Positions 57,443 through 64,000 of a DNA stretch of 64,000 nt are shown here, piece after piece. The stretch covers positions 1 to 64,000 of the forward strand of contig NZ_JARXYZ010000023.1 in assembly GCF_029894125.1 (NCBI RefSeq), given 5' to 3'. The notes beneath the pieces were generated by a model. The model saw nothing but the letters and a program-made list of their open reading frames with translations, was not told where the DNA came from and ran no database searches. Position numbers and translations under genes: made by a program. The stretch comes from Kitasatospora sp. MAA19 (GTDB lineage Bacteria > Actinomycetota > Actinomycetes > Streptomycetales > Streptomycetaceae). Numbering within the stretch: the first letter of the stretch is position 1; each line of letters starts with the position of its first letter.

Positions 57443-60400
57443 GACGTGGGCTGCCACGCCTCGATGGGGTTGCCCAGCCACCGCGTGTCGGCGGGGACGG
57501 ACTCGGCGCGCATCACCAGCGAGGCCGGGCCCAGCGTGCTGCGCGCGCCCACCGTGCTGCCGGGCAGCACGATGCCGCCCGGGCCCAGGGTGGCGCCCTC
57601 GCGGAGGACCACAGTATCCATCCGCATGATCCGGTCGTGGAAGAGGTGCGTCTGCACCACACAGCCCCGGTTGATGGTGACGCCGTCCCCGAGGGTGACC
57701 AGGTCCGCCTCCGGCAGCCAGTAGCTCTCGCACCAGACGCCGCGCCCGACGTGCGCACCGAGCGCGCGCAGCCAGAGGTTCAGCACCGGCGTGCCCGGCA
57801 CCGCGCCGACCAGCCACGGCACCGCCAGCACCTCGACGAAGGTGTCCGCGAGCTCGTTGCGCCACACGAAGCCGCTCCACAGCGGGTGCTCCACCGCCCG
57901 GAACCGGCCCACCAGCAGCCACTTGGCGGCCACCGCGACCGTGCAGGCCGCCGCACCGGCCGCCAGCAGCAGCAGGCCCGACAGCAGCGCGGCCACGCCC
58001 GCCGACCAGGAGGAGGCCAGCCGGGACAGCGCCGCGACGGTCAGCACGCCGAGCGCCCCCGAGGCCAGCACCGGCAGCAGCCGGGCCAGCTCGACCAGCC
58101 CGCGCGCCCAGAGCAGCCGGGCCGGCGGCTCGTAGGTCAGGCTCTGGTCGGCCTCGTCCGCCGCGCGCGGCAGCCGCATCGGCGGCATGCCCAGGTACGA
58201 GCCGCCCTTCTTGGCCTTCGCCGGCGTCGCCGACAGCACGCCCACCAGGCCCCGCTTGGGCACCGCCCGTCCCGGCGCGGTCATCCCCGAGTTCCCGAGG
58301 AACGCCCGCTCGCCGACCTTCGCCTCACCGAGCCGCACCCAGCCGCCGCCCAGCTCGTACGGCGCGATCAGGGTGTCGTCGGCCAGGAACGCGCCGTCGC
58401 CGACGGTGGTCAGGCTGGGCAGCGCCAGCACCGTGGACACCTCCGCGCCCCGGCCGACCCGCATCCCGAGCGCCCGCAGCCACAGCGGCGTGATCAGCCC
58501 CGCGTACAGCGGGAACAGCACCTCCCGGGCCTGGTCCATCAGCTGGGTGACGGTCCACGCCTGCCAGCCGACCCGGCCGTGCAGCGGGTGCACCCCGGGG
58601 ACGAGGCCTCGGCTGAGCAGCCGGACGGCGGCCACCAGCTGCGCCGCGTACACCGCGCCGTAGGCCAGGGTGGCGGGCAGCAGGCCGAGCAGCGCGCCGC
58701 CGAGCGCCGCGCCGAGGCCGTCGCCCTGGTGGACGAAGCGGGAGAGCACCGCGAGTGCGGCCAGCGCGGGCGGCACCGGCAGCAGGCCGAGCGCCGTGCC
58801 GCTGGCGCCGTACAGCGCGGCCCAGAAGGTCCGGTGCGGCGGGCGCTCCTTGGGCCAGGCCCGCTCGGCGCGGCCCAGCTTGACGGCCGGCGCCCCGCCC
58901 CAGCGCTGGCCGGTCGGCACCTGGCCGGTGACGCTGGAGCCGGCCACCACCTGGGCGCGCTTGCCGACCCGGGCGCCGGGCAGCAGGGTCGAACGGGTGC
59001 CGACCACGGCGCCGGAGCCGACCTTGACCTGGCCGACCTCCAGCCGGTCGCCGTCCAGCCAGTAGCCGCACAGGTCCACCTCGGCCTCGACGGCACAGCC
59101 GCGGCCCAGCTTCAGCATCCCGGTGACCGACGGCAGCGAGTGCAGGTCCACCTCGGGCGCGACCTTGGCGCCCAGGGCGCGGGCGTAGCGGACCAGCCAG
59201 GCGCCGGACAGCGAGGTGGCGCCGCTGATCTCGGCGAGCCGCTCGGCGGCCCAGAGCCGCAGGTGGGTGGCGCCGCCGCGCGGGTGGCTGCCCGGGCGCA
59301 GGCCGCGCAGCAGCAGCCGGGCACCGCCGGCCGCGATGGCCAGCCGGCCTGCCGGGGTGTACAGCGCCAGGGCGCCCGCGCCGACCGCCCACCAGGAGGC
59401 GGTGGGCGCCCACGGGTAGTCGCCGAGGTGGGAGAGCAGGTTGCCGGCGGCCAGCAGGGCGACCGTCCAGCGCAGGCCGACCACCGTGAACAGCGGGATC
59501 AGCAGGAGCAGCTGGAGCAGCTTGGCCCTGGTCGGCACCAGGGTGATGATGCGGGTCTCGCCGCCCTGCGCGGCGGAGCGCTCCAGGTGCCGGGCGAGCT
59601 TGCGCAGCGTCGAGTGCTGGTAGACGTCCAGCACGGCGGCGTTCGGGTAGCGGGTGCGCAGCAGGGTGGTGAGCCGGGCAGCGGCCAGGCTGCCGCCGCC
59701 GATGGCGAAGAAGTCGTCGCGCGGGCCGCTCACCGTCACGCCGAGGATCTCGGCCCACTGCTCGGCCAGCCAGGCCTCGGTGCCGTACAGCTGCTCGCTC
59801 GGCCCGGCGCTCTCCAGCTCGGGCAGCGGCCAGGGCAGGGCGTCGCGGTCGACCTTGCCGGAGGTGCGGGTGGGCAGGGTGTCGACCGGCGCGAGCAACG
59901 GCACCAGGGCGGCCGGCAGCTCGGCGCGCAGCCGCTCGACGGCCTGCTCGCGGTCGTAGCCGTCCTGGACGACCAGGTAGCCGACCAGCAGTTGGTTGCC
60001 GCCGCGCGCGGTGCGGACGGCGGCGGCCGCACCGGCCACGCCGGGCAGGGCCTGCAGCGCCGCGTCGACCTCACCGAGCTCGATCCGGCGGCCGCCGAGC
60101 TTGATCTGCTCGTCGGTGCGGCCGAGGAACAGCAGGCCCGCCGGGTCGGCCTGGACCAGGTCACCGCTGCGGTACGCGCGCTCCCAGCCGAGCGAGGGCA
60201 GCGGCGCGTACTTCTCGGCGTCCTTCGCCGGGTCGAGGTAGCGGGCCAGGCCGACGCCGCCGATCACCAGCTGGCCGGTGCCGCCGGCCGCGACCGGCGC
60301 GCCGGCCTCGTCGACCACGGCCAGGTCCCAGCCGTCCAGCGGCAGGCCGATCCGGACCGGGCCGTCGCCGGTCAGCAGTGCGGCGCAGGCGACCACGGTG

Positions 60401-61326
60401 GCCTCGGTGGGCCCGTAGGTGTTCCAGACCTCGCGACCCTCGGTGACCAGGCGCTGGACCAGCTCGGGCGGGCAGGCCTCGCCGCCGAAGATCAGCAGCC
60501 GCACCTCGTTGAGCGCCTCGGCCGGCCAGAGCGCGGCCAGTGTCGGGACGGTGGAGACCACGGTGATCTCCTGCTCCGCCAGCCAGGGGCCGAGGTCGGC
60601 GCCGCTGCGGACCTGGGAGCGGGGCACGGGCACCAGGCAGGCGCCGTGCCGCCAGGCCAGCCACATCTCCTCGCAGGAGGCGTCGAAGGCGACGGACAGC
60701 CCGGCCATCACCCGGTCGCCGGGGCCGATCGGCTCGTCCTGGAGGAAGAGCGCGGCCTCGGCGTCGACGAAGGCGGCGGCGTTGCGGTGGGTGACGGCCA
60801 CGCCCTTGGGGCGACCGGTGGAGCCGGAGGTGAAGATGATCCAGGCGTCGTCGGCGGGGGCGGGGCGGATGGTCGAGTGATCGGGCTGGGCGGCCTCGCG
60901 CTCGCGGTGAACGGTCAGGGTGCGCTCGGCGCCGAGCACCGCGGCGACGTCGGCCTCGCCGAAGACCAGCTGGGCGCGCTCGTCCGGGTCCTCGGCGTCG
61001 ACCGGGACGTAAGCGGCGCCGGCGGCGAGTACGGCGAGGATCGAGACGTACAGGTCGTTGGTGCCCGACGGCACCCGCACGCCCACCCGGTCGCCCGGGC
61101 CGATCCCGGCGGAGGCCAGTCGGCGGCGCAGCTGCTCGATCTCGGCGGCCAGGGCGCGGTAGCTGAGGACGGTGTGCCCGTCGTCCAGGGCCGGCTCGTT
61201 CGGGTGGGCGCGGACGGTGGCGTCCAGGACGTCGACCAGGGTGCGCGGTGCGGCGGCCGGGCGCCCCGGGAACAGGGCTTGCGGCGGTGTGGCGGACTGC
61301 TCCGGCTGGCTCGGTTCAGCTGTCAT
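57439..61326 (-). CDS. Pls/PosA-family membrane NRPS (homo-poly-amino-acid synthetase type)
   Basis: The 1295-residue protein has the architecture of epsilon-poly-lysine synthetase: an adenylation domain at about 30-500 (A3 IIFTSGSTGRPKG, A4 FDASCEEMW, A5 NTYGPTEATV, A8 RIELGEV, A10 Lys in PTRTSGKVDRDALP), a carrier domain with Ser546 in AIGGGSLAA, and membrane helices from about 602. These enclose tandem soluble domains with hexapeptide-like repeats (VKVGSGAVVGTRSTLLPGAR, ITPLWLRALGMRVGRGAEVS, ATLGPGGIVLPGSTVGARST). Length is close to the 1319 residues of S. albulus Pls. It would polymerise a basic amino acid (Lys, Orn, Dab, Dap or similar) by iso-peptide bonds; the monomer cannot be read off here. 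Confidence 0.92.
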   Translation of the reverse strand: MTAEPSQPEQSATPPQALFPGRPAAAPRTLVDVLDATVRAHPNEPALDDGHTVLSYRALAAEIEQLRRRLASAGIGPGDRVGVRVPSGTNDLYVSILAVLAAGAAYVPVDAEDPDERAQLVFGEADVAAVLGAERTLTVHREREAAQPDHSTIRPAPADDAWIIFTSGSTGRPKGVAVTHRNAAAFVDAEAALFLQDEPIGPGDRVMAGLSVAFDASCEEMWLAWRHGACLVPVPRSQVRSGADLGPWLAEQEITVVSTVPTLAALWPAEALNEVRLLIFGGEACPPELVQRLVTEGREVWNTYGPTEATVVACAALLTGDGPVRIGLPLDGWDLAVVDEAGAPVAAGGTGQLVIGGVGLARYLDPAKDAEKYAPLPSLGWERAYRSGDLVQADPAGLLFLGRTDEQIKLGGRRIELGEVDAALQALPGVAGAAAAVRTARGGNQLLVGYLVVQDGYDREQAVERLRAELPAALVPLLAPVDTLPTRTSGKVDRDALPWPLPELESAGPSEQLYGTEAWLAEQWAEILGVTVSGPRDDFFAIGGGSLAAARLTTLLRTRYPNAAVLDVYQHSTLRKLARHLERSAAQGGETRIITLVPTRAKLLQLLLLIPLFTVVGLRWTVALLAAGNLLSHLGDYPWAPTASWWAVGAGALALYTPAGRLAIAAGGARLLLRGLRPGSHPRGGATHLRLWAAERLAEISGATSLSGAWLVRYARALGAKVAPEVDLHSLPSVTGMLKLGRGCAVEAEVDLCGYWLDGDRLEVGQVKVGSGAVVGTRSTLLPGARVGKRAQVVAGSSVTGQVPTGQRWGGAPAVKLGRAERAWPKERPPHRTFWAALYGASGTALGLLPVPPALAALAVLSRFVHQGDGLGAALGGALLGLLPATLAYGAVYAAQLVAAVRLLSRGLVPGVHPLHGRVGWQAWTVTQLMDQAREVLFPLYAGLITPLWLRALGMRVGRGAEVSTVLALPSLTTVGDGAFLADDTLIAPYELGGGWVRLGEAKVGERAFLGNSGMTAPGRAVPKRGLVGVLSATPAKAKKGGSYLGMPPMRLPRAADEADQSLTYEPPARLLWARGLVELARLLPVLASGALGVLTVAALSRLASSWSAGVAALLSGLLLLAAGAAACTVAVAAKWLLVGRFRAVEHPLWSGFVWRNELADTFVEVLAVPWLVGAVPGTPVLNLWLRALGAHVGRGVWCESYWLPEADLVTLGDGVTINRGCVVQTHLFHDRIMRMDTVVLREGATLGPGGIVLPGSTVGARSTLGPASLVMRAESVPADTRWLGNPIEAWQPTS

Positions 61327-61515
61327 GGCAGCCCGTACGCTCCTCGTCCTCGCCCCGTTCCGACCAATGCCCGGCCCTTGGGGGCGGTGGGAGCACTCGC
61401 CTGACCGGGTGACCCCACTCCGGGGCCGGAGCGGACAACCCGATCGATGGTAGCCCCGGGCATGAGGCACCGTACGGCCCGACACCCGACCCAACTCGGC
61501 CGTAAATGGCCGAAT

Positions 61516-61530
61516 CTGACGTTTCGTCAG
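61516..61530. promoter_or_regulatory. Palindrome CTGACG-N3-CGTCAG
   Basis: Perfect 6-base arms at 61516-61521 and 61525-61530 around TTT. A related palindrome lies 50 bases further on. Confidence 0.6.
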
Positions 61531-61560
61531 TCAATAACTGAGCGCGATTGGTAGTGATGT

Positions 61561-61575
61561 GACTGGATGTCAGTC
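61561..61575. promoter_or_regulatory. Palindrome GACTG-N5-CAGTC
   Basis: Perfect 5-base arms around GATGT, between the two TGACG-type palindromes. Short, so chance is possible alone; its company makes it notable. Confidence 0.45.
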
Positions 61576-61579
61576 GAAT

Positions 61580-61592
61580 TGACGGATCGTCA
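61580..61592. promoter_or_regulatory. Palindrome TGACG-N3-CGTCA, second copy
   Basis: TGACG at 61580-61584 and CGTCA at 61588-61592 surround GAT. Arms and spacing equal those of the first copy. Both are 190 to 266 bases upstream of the synthetase start. Confidence 0.6.
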
Positions 61593-61731
61593 GGTCGAAT
61601 TCCCCATCGTGATCCATGCCACAGCGAATGCTGCTCCTTTCGGGTGGTGGGCCCGGCGTCCGGCCCGGTTTCGGCCTGTTCGCCAGGCTGGCACCGGCCC
61701 GTTCACCAGGCCCACCACGATGTCGGAGGGG

Positions 61732-62598
61732 TCAGCGGAAGCGGTGCAGGTACTCGCGGAGGAACGCCTCCAGCGTGCGCGGGGCGCGCCCGGTGAGGCG
61801 GGTCAGGGTGTCGTCGGGAGTCTCCCTGCGGACCACCGCGAGCTGCTGGATCTCCACCACGTGGGCGGCCAGCCACGGCGGCATCCCGGCCCGCTCGATC
61901 AGGTGGGCGTGCAGTCCGGCCGGTGGCAGATCGAGGTAGCGGACCGGTCGGCCGAGCAGCTCGCCGAGCAGCCCGGTGAGCTCCGGGTGGCTGTACGCCC
62001 GGCCGCCGGTGAGCGGATACGTCCCGCCGGCGAGCTCCGGGCGGGTGAGCACCTCGGCCGCGGCATCGCCGATGTCCCGGGCGTCGACGTAGTTGCACCG
62101 GGCCTGCCCCAGGGCGCCGTGCACCACCCCGGCGGCGGCGACACCGGGCGCCAGGAGCAGCAGCTTCTGCATGAACGCGTACGGCCGCAGCACCGTCGCG
62201 GTGAGGCCGGAGGTGCGCAGGCGCTCCTCGATCAGGTGGTGGCCGCGGGAGACGGCCACGGGGGAGTCCGGTTCGGCGGCGGGTGCGGAGACCTTGACGA
62301 TGTGCTCCACGCCGCCCTCGACCGCCGCGTCGATCGCGGCCAGCTCGTGCTCGACCTGGCGCGGGCCGTTGGCCATGGTGAGGAAGAGCTGGTGCGCGCC
62401 GCGGAAGGCCGCGCGCAGCGAGCCGGGGTCGGCGGCGTCGGCCGGGAGCGTCTCGGTCAGCGCGAGGGTCCGGTCGTCGAGCCCGGCGGCGAGGCGGGCG
62501 GGGTCGCGGCTGAGCGCGCGGCTCGGTGCGCCGAGGGCGGCGAGGCTGCGCAGGGTGGCACCGCCGGTGGCGCCTGCGGCGCCCATGATGACGATCAC
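61732..62598 (-). CDS. NmrA/quinone-oxidoreductase-like NAD(P)-binding protein
   Basis: The 288-residue protein begins VIVIMGAAGATGGATLRSLA, a Rossmann dinucleotide site of the atypical SDR (NmrA, YtfG-like) type, and contains FLTMANGPRQVEHELAAIDA and LRPYAFMQKLLLLAPG, both usual in this group. The catalytic Tyr is absent, as in NmrA-like redox sensors. It may reduce a quinone or sense NADPH. The GTG start at 62598 overlaps the stop of the preceding membrane-protein gene (GTGA), so the two are coupled. Confidence 0.88.
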   Translation of the reverse strand: MIVIMGAAGATGGATLRSLAALGAPSRALSRDPARLAAGLDDRTLALTETLPADAADPGSLRAAFRGAHQLFLTMANGPRQVEHELAAIDAAVEGGVEHIVKVSAPAAEPDSPVAVSRGHHLIEERLRTSGLTATVLRPYAFMQKLLLLAPGVAAAGVVHGALGQARCNYVDARDIGDAAAEVLTRPELAGGTYPLTGGRAYSHPELTGLLGELLGRPVRYLDLPPAGLHAHLIERAGMPPWLAAHVVEIQQLAVVRRETPDDTLTRLTGRAPRTLEAFLREYLHRFR

Positions 62599-63077
62599 GT
62601 TGTCTGCCTTTCCGGTTGGACGGAGAGTCGGTGCTGCGGGGAGCGGGCCGGGCGGCTGCCGCGCCACCGCCAGGCGATCACGGTGGCCGCGATCGCGGAC
62701 GAGACCGGCAGGTCGACCGGGAGGCGGCCGGGCCACGGGTTGGCGGCGAGTCCGGGGAGCTGTGGCAGCCAGTGCGCGGCCGTGAGGCCGACGGCGAGTG
62801 CGACCGCCGCGGCGGCCAAGCCGAGGGCGGGGGCCAGCAGGGCGCGCGGTGCCCGGCCGGCCAGGGAGTGGGCGGGACGGCGACGCAGTGCGGAGCCGAC
62901 CAGGGTGGCGACGACGGCCGAGGTGCCGCCGATCGTGGTGGCCGCGGCGATCATCAGCTGCGGCTGGCGGGTGACGGCTCCGCCGATGCCGGCCATCACG
63001 GCGGGCATCGCGTAGGCGGCCAGGACCTCCCGCCACAGGGTGAAGGGCGGCGGTGCGCCGGATGTTTTCTTGCTCAC
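62595..63077 (-). CDS. Small membrane protein coupled to the NmrA-like protein, 160 aa
   Basis: The protein has four predicted membrane helices (VLAAYAMPAVMAGIGGAV, LMIAAATTIGGTSAVVATLV, LAPALGLAAAAVALAVGLTA, VSSAIAATVIAWRW) and short loops with Arg-rich junctions. No family recognised. I start at the GTG at 63077 because AAGGA lies six bases before it; the GTG at 63107 would lie within the strong palindrome. With the NmrA-like gene it forms an operon behind that palindrome. Confidence 0.7.
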   Translation of the reverse strand: MSKKTSGAPPPFTLWREVLAAYAMPAVMAGIGGAVTRQPQLMIAAATTIGGTSAVVATLVGSALRRRPAHSLAGRAPRALLAPALGLAAAAVALAVGLTAAHWLPQLPGLAANPWPGRLPVDLPVSSAIAATVIAWRWRGSRPARSPQHRLSVQPERQTT

Positions 63078-63101
63078 GGGTTCCTTCTCGGCATGGTGAT
63101 G

Positions 63102-63131
63102 AGCCACCTAACCATTTGTGCTTAGGTGGCT
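63102..63131. promoter_or_regulatory. Inverted repeat in front of the membrane-protein/NmrA operon
   Basis: AGCCACCTAA at 63102-63111 and TTAGGTGGCT at 63122-63131 are perfect complements around 10 bases. The site begins 25 bases before the operon's start, at the expected promoter position, and is the likely target of the MarR-type protein encoded next door. Confidence 0.75.
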
Positions 63132-63223
63132 AACTATTGGGTCGTGAGGTGGCGGGCCGCCGATGGGGCGGCCCGCCGTTGTCGCCCGGGTCGGTTCGCG
63201 GTCGGTCTGCGCTCGGCCCGCGG

Positions 63224-63745
63224 TCAGTCCGCGGTCAGGGCGTCGGCGCCCGCGACCACCCTGGCCAGGAGGTCGAGGAAGGTGGTGCGCTCCTCGACCG
63301 AGAGCCCACCGACCAGCGCCTGCATCCGGGCGAAGTGCTCGGGCGCCAGATCGCGCAGCCGCTGCGCGCCGCGTGCGGTGAGGACCACCACGTTGGCGCG
63401 GCCGTCCTCGGCGGACGGGCGGCGGACCACCAGGCCTTCCCGCTCCAGGCCGTCCACCAGACCGGTCACGGTCGCCCGCGACACGCCGAGGCCGGCCGCG
63501 AGCTGGGAGGGCGACTTCTCGCCGCCGTGGTCCTCCAGGTCGGCCAGCAGTCGGTAGCGGCCGGTGGAGAGGCCGAAGCGGGCGAAGTGCACCTCCCCGG
63601 CCTGGCCGATCCGGGCGCCCGCCGCCATCAGCCGGGCCGCGACCAGGACCGCCTGCGGGTCGGCCGTGAGGCCGTACCGGGCGATCTGGCGCCGCGCCTG
63701 ATCGAGGGTGGGGGCGCCGCCGCCGGCGTCGGGGTGTTGCGTCAT
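63224..63745 (-). CDS. MarR-family transcriptional regulator
   Basis: The 173-residue protein is a standard MarR: an N-terminal dimerisation helix, the winged helix-turn-helix SPSQLAAGLGVSRATVTGLV and the wing with LEREGLVVRRPSAEDGRANV, and a long C-terminal helix. It would repress the following membrane-protein/NmrA operon and itself, responding to a phenolic or oxidising ligand. I start at the ATG at 63745; a TTG at 63781 is also in frame but overlaps the palindrome upstream. Confidence 0.92.
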   Translation of the reverse strand: MTQHPDAGGGAPTLDQARRQIARYGLTADPQAVLVAARLMAAGARIGQAGEVHFARFGLSTGRYRLLADLEDHGGEKSPSQLAAGLGVSRATVTGLVDGLEREGLVVRRPSAEDGRANVVVLTARGAQRLRDLAPEHFARMQALVGGLSVEERTTFLDLLARVVAGADALTAD

Positions 63746-63778
63746 GAAAGTAATATGGCGCCTCATCAGTTTCCCGGT

Positions 63779-63798
63779 CAAGTCGACCGGTCGACTTG
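63779..63798. promoter_or_regulatory. 20-bp perfect palindrome upstream of marR-type gene
   Basis: CAAGTCGACC at 63779-63788 is followed directly by its complement GGTCGACTTG at 63789-63798. It lies 34 bases before the regulator start with a TAATAT-like -10 segment between, which suits autoregulation. Confidence 0.8.
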
Positions 63799-63832
63799 TG
63801 TCCGGGTGGCACGGGAGTACGGAGCACGGGGT

Positions 63833-63857
63833 GCGTGGGTGCGTGGGTGCGTGGGTC
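63833..63857. repeat. 8-bp repeat next to the last gene
   Basis: GTGCGTGG recurs three times in a row after the end of the flavoprotein gene, another short post-stop array. Confidence 0.55.
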
Positions 63858-63883
63858 CGGGCCTGGGCGTGGCCGGGGCTGGT

Positions 63884-64000
63884 CTAGGCCGCGCGGGGGG
63901 TGATCCGGGGCGGCGTCCAGTCGGCGTGCTTCAGGGCGGTCCGGACCATCGCGCCGGGCGGGGTGAGGCGGATCGCGGCGTTGCGCAGGCCGACCGCCAG
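63884..64000 (-). CDS. C-terminus of a FAD-dependent oxidoreductase (cut by window edge)
   Basis: Thirty-eight codons up to the TAG at 63884-63886 read LRNAAIRLTPPGAMVRTALK then DWTPPRITPRAA. The LRNxxxRLTPP and DWTPP pattern is the usual tail of class A flavin monooxygenases. The rest lies beyond the window. Confidence 0.7.
   Translation of the reverse strand: MAVGLRNAAIRLTPPGAMVRTALKHADWTPPRITPRAA

Larger units (their letters stand above)
61327..61731. other. 405-bp region upstream of the synthetase, with a cluster of palindromes
   Basis: No gene found. The segment 61490-61620 is clearly less GC-rich than the rest and contains CTGACGTTTCGTCAG, GACTGGATGTCAGTC and TGACGGATCGTCA within 77 bases. 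It probably holds the promoter and regulatory sites of the synthetase operon. Confidence 0.55.

Noticed and set aside
57637..61404. Very long plus-strand open frame antisense to the synthetase
   Set aside because: It is rich in Gln, Gly, Arg, His and Asp with no domain; this is the usual shadow of a GC-rich coding strand whose own frame has complete NRPS motifs.
1..64000. tRNA or rRNA genes, complete prophage or integrated element
   Set aside because: No cloverleaf-like or rRNA sequence and no run of phage structural genes was recognised by reading; only fragments of mobile genes are present.

Overview
The window is very GC-rich (roughly 72-74% by eye), with strong third-position G/C bias, many GTG starts and a purine-rich ribosome site before most genes. 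The gene content is that of a member of the Streptomycetaceae: mycothiol amidase, SigE-type ECF factors, a QcrB-type cytochrome b, an ornithine-lipid pair and a Pls/PosA-type poly-amino-acid synthetase. A small protein that I believe belongs to a family frequent in Kitasatospora makes that genus a reasonable guess, but I cannot prove it. No rRNA, tRNA or CRISPR array was seen.

Layout. 1-9.5 kb: the tail of an IS481-type transposase, then housekeeping and small conserved genes (RBBP9-like hydrolase, DJ-1/PfpI protein, gamma-carbonic-anhydrase-like protein, MFS exporter, several DUFs) and a ferredoxin-P450 unit. 9.6-12.8 kb: two paralogous genes with extracytoplasmic CAP domains. The second fuses an ECF sigma factor, a zinc anti-sigma motif, a membrane helix and a CAP domain in one chain, and both genes share a promoter-like motif. 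12.8-25.4 kb: eRF1-like protein, a SigE-type sigma factor with a membrane partner, secreted M1 peptidase, PfkB kinase, polysaccharide deacetylase, a TetR/FAD-monooxygenase pair with a candidate operator, and a prenyl synthase coupled to an unknown gene. 25.4-35.4 kb: an orphan qcrB, an iron-uptake operon (EfeU-EfeO fusion plus EfeB) behind an iron-box-like site, a two-component system and an orphan gltD. 35.5-39.4 kb: a two-gene operon of unknown function. 39.6-47.7 kb: a secreted beta-propeller, then a scarred stretch with a phosphotransferase of foreign look, recombinase and HAD remnants, an MFS gene reduced to its two ends, mca, a secreted polyester-depolymerase-like esterase and a truncated thioesterase. 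47.8-56 kb: DUF218 protein, proline iminopeptidase, TetR/MFS pair with two matching palindromes, an ornithine-lipid-type acyltransferase pair and a serine hydrolase. 56-64 kb: a Pls/PosA synthetase translationally coupled to a cytosolic M1 aminopeptidase, then a MarR-headed cluster with strong palindromes, and the end of a flavoprotein gene.

Two things stand out. One is the sigma-CAP fusion and its free CAP paralogue, which look like a self-contained envelope-sensing unit. The other is a recurrent DNA habit: short tandem repeats that include or directly abut the stop codon, seen at several unrelated genes on both strands.
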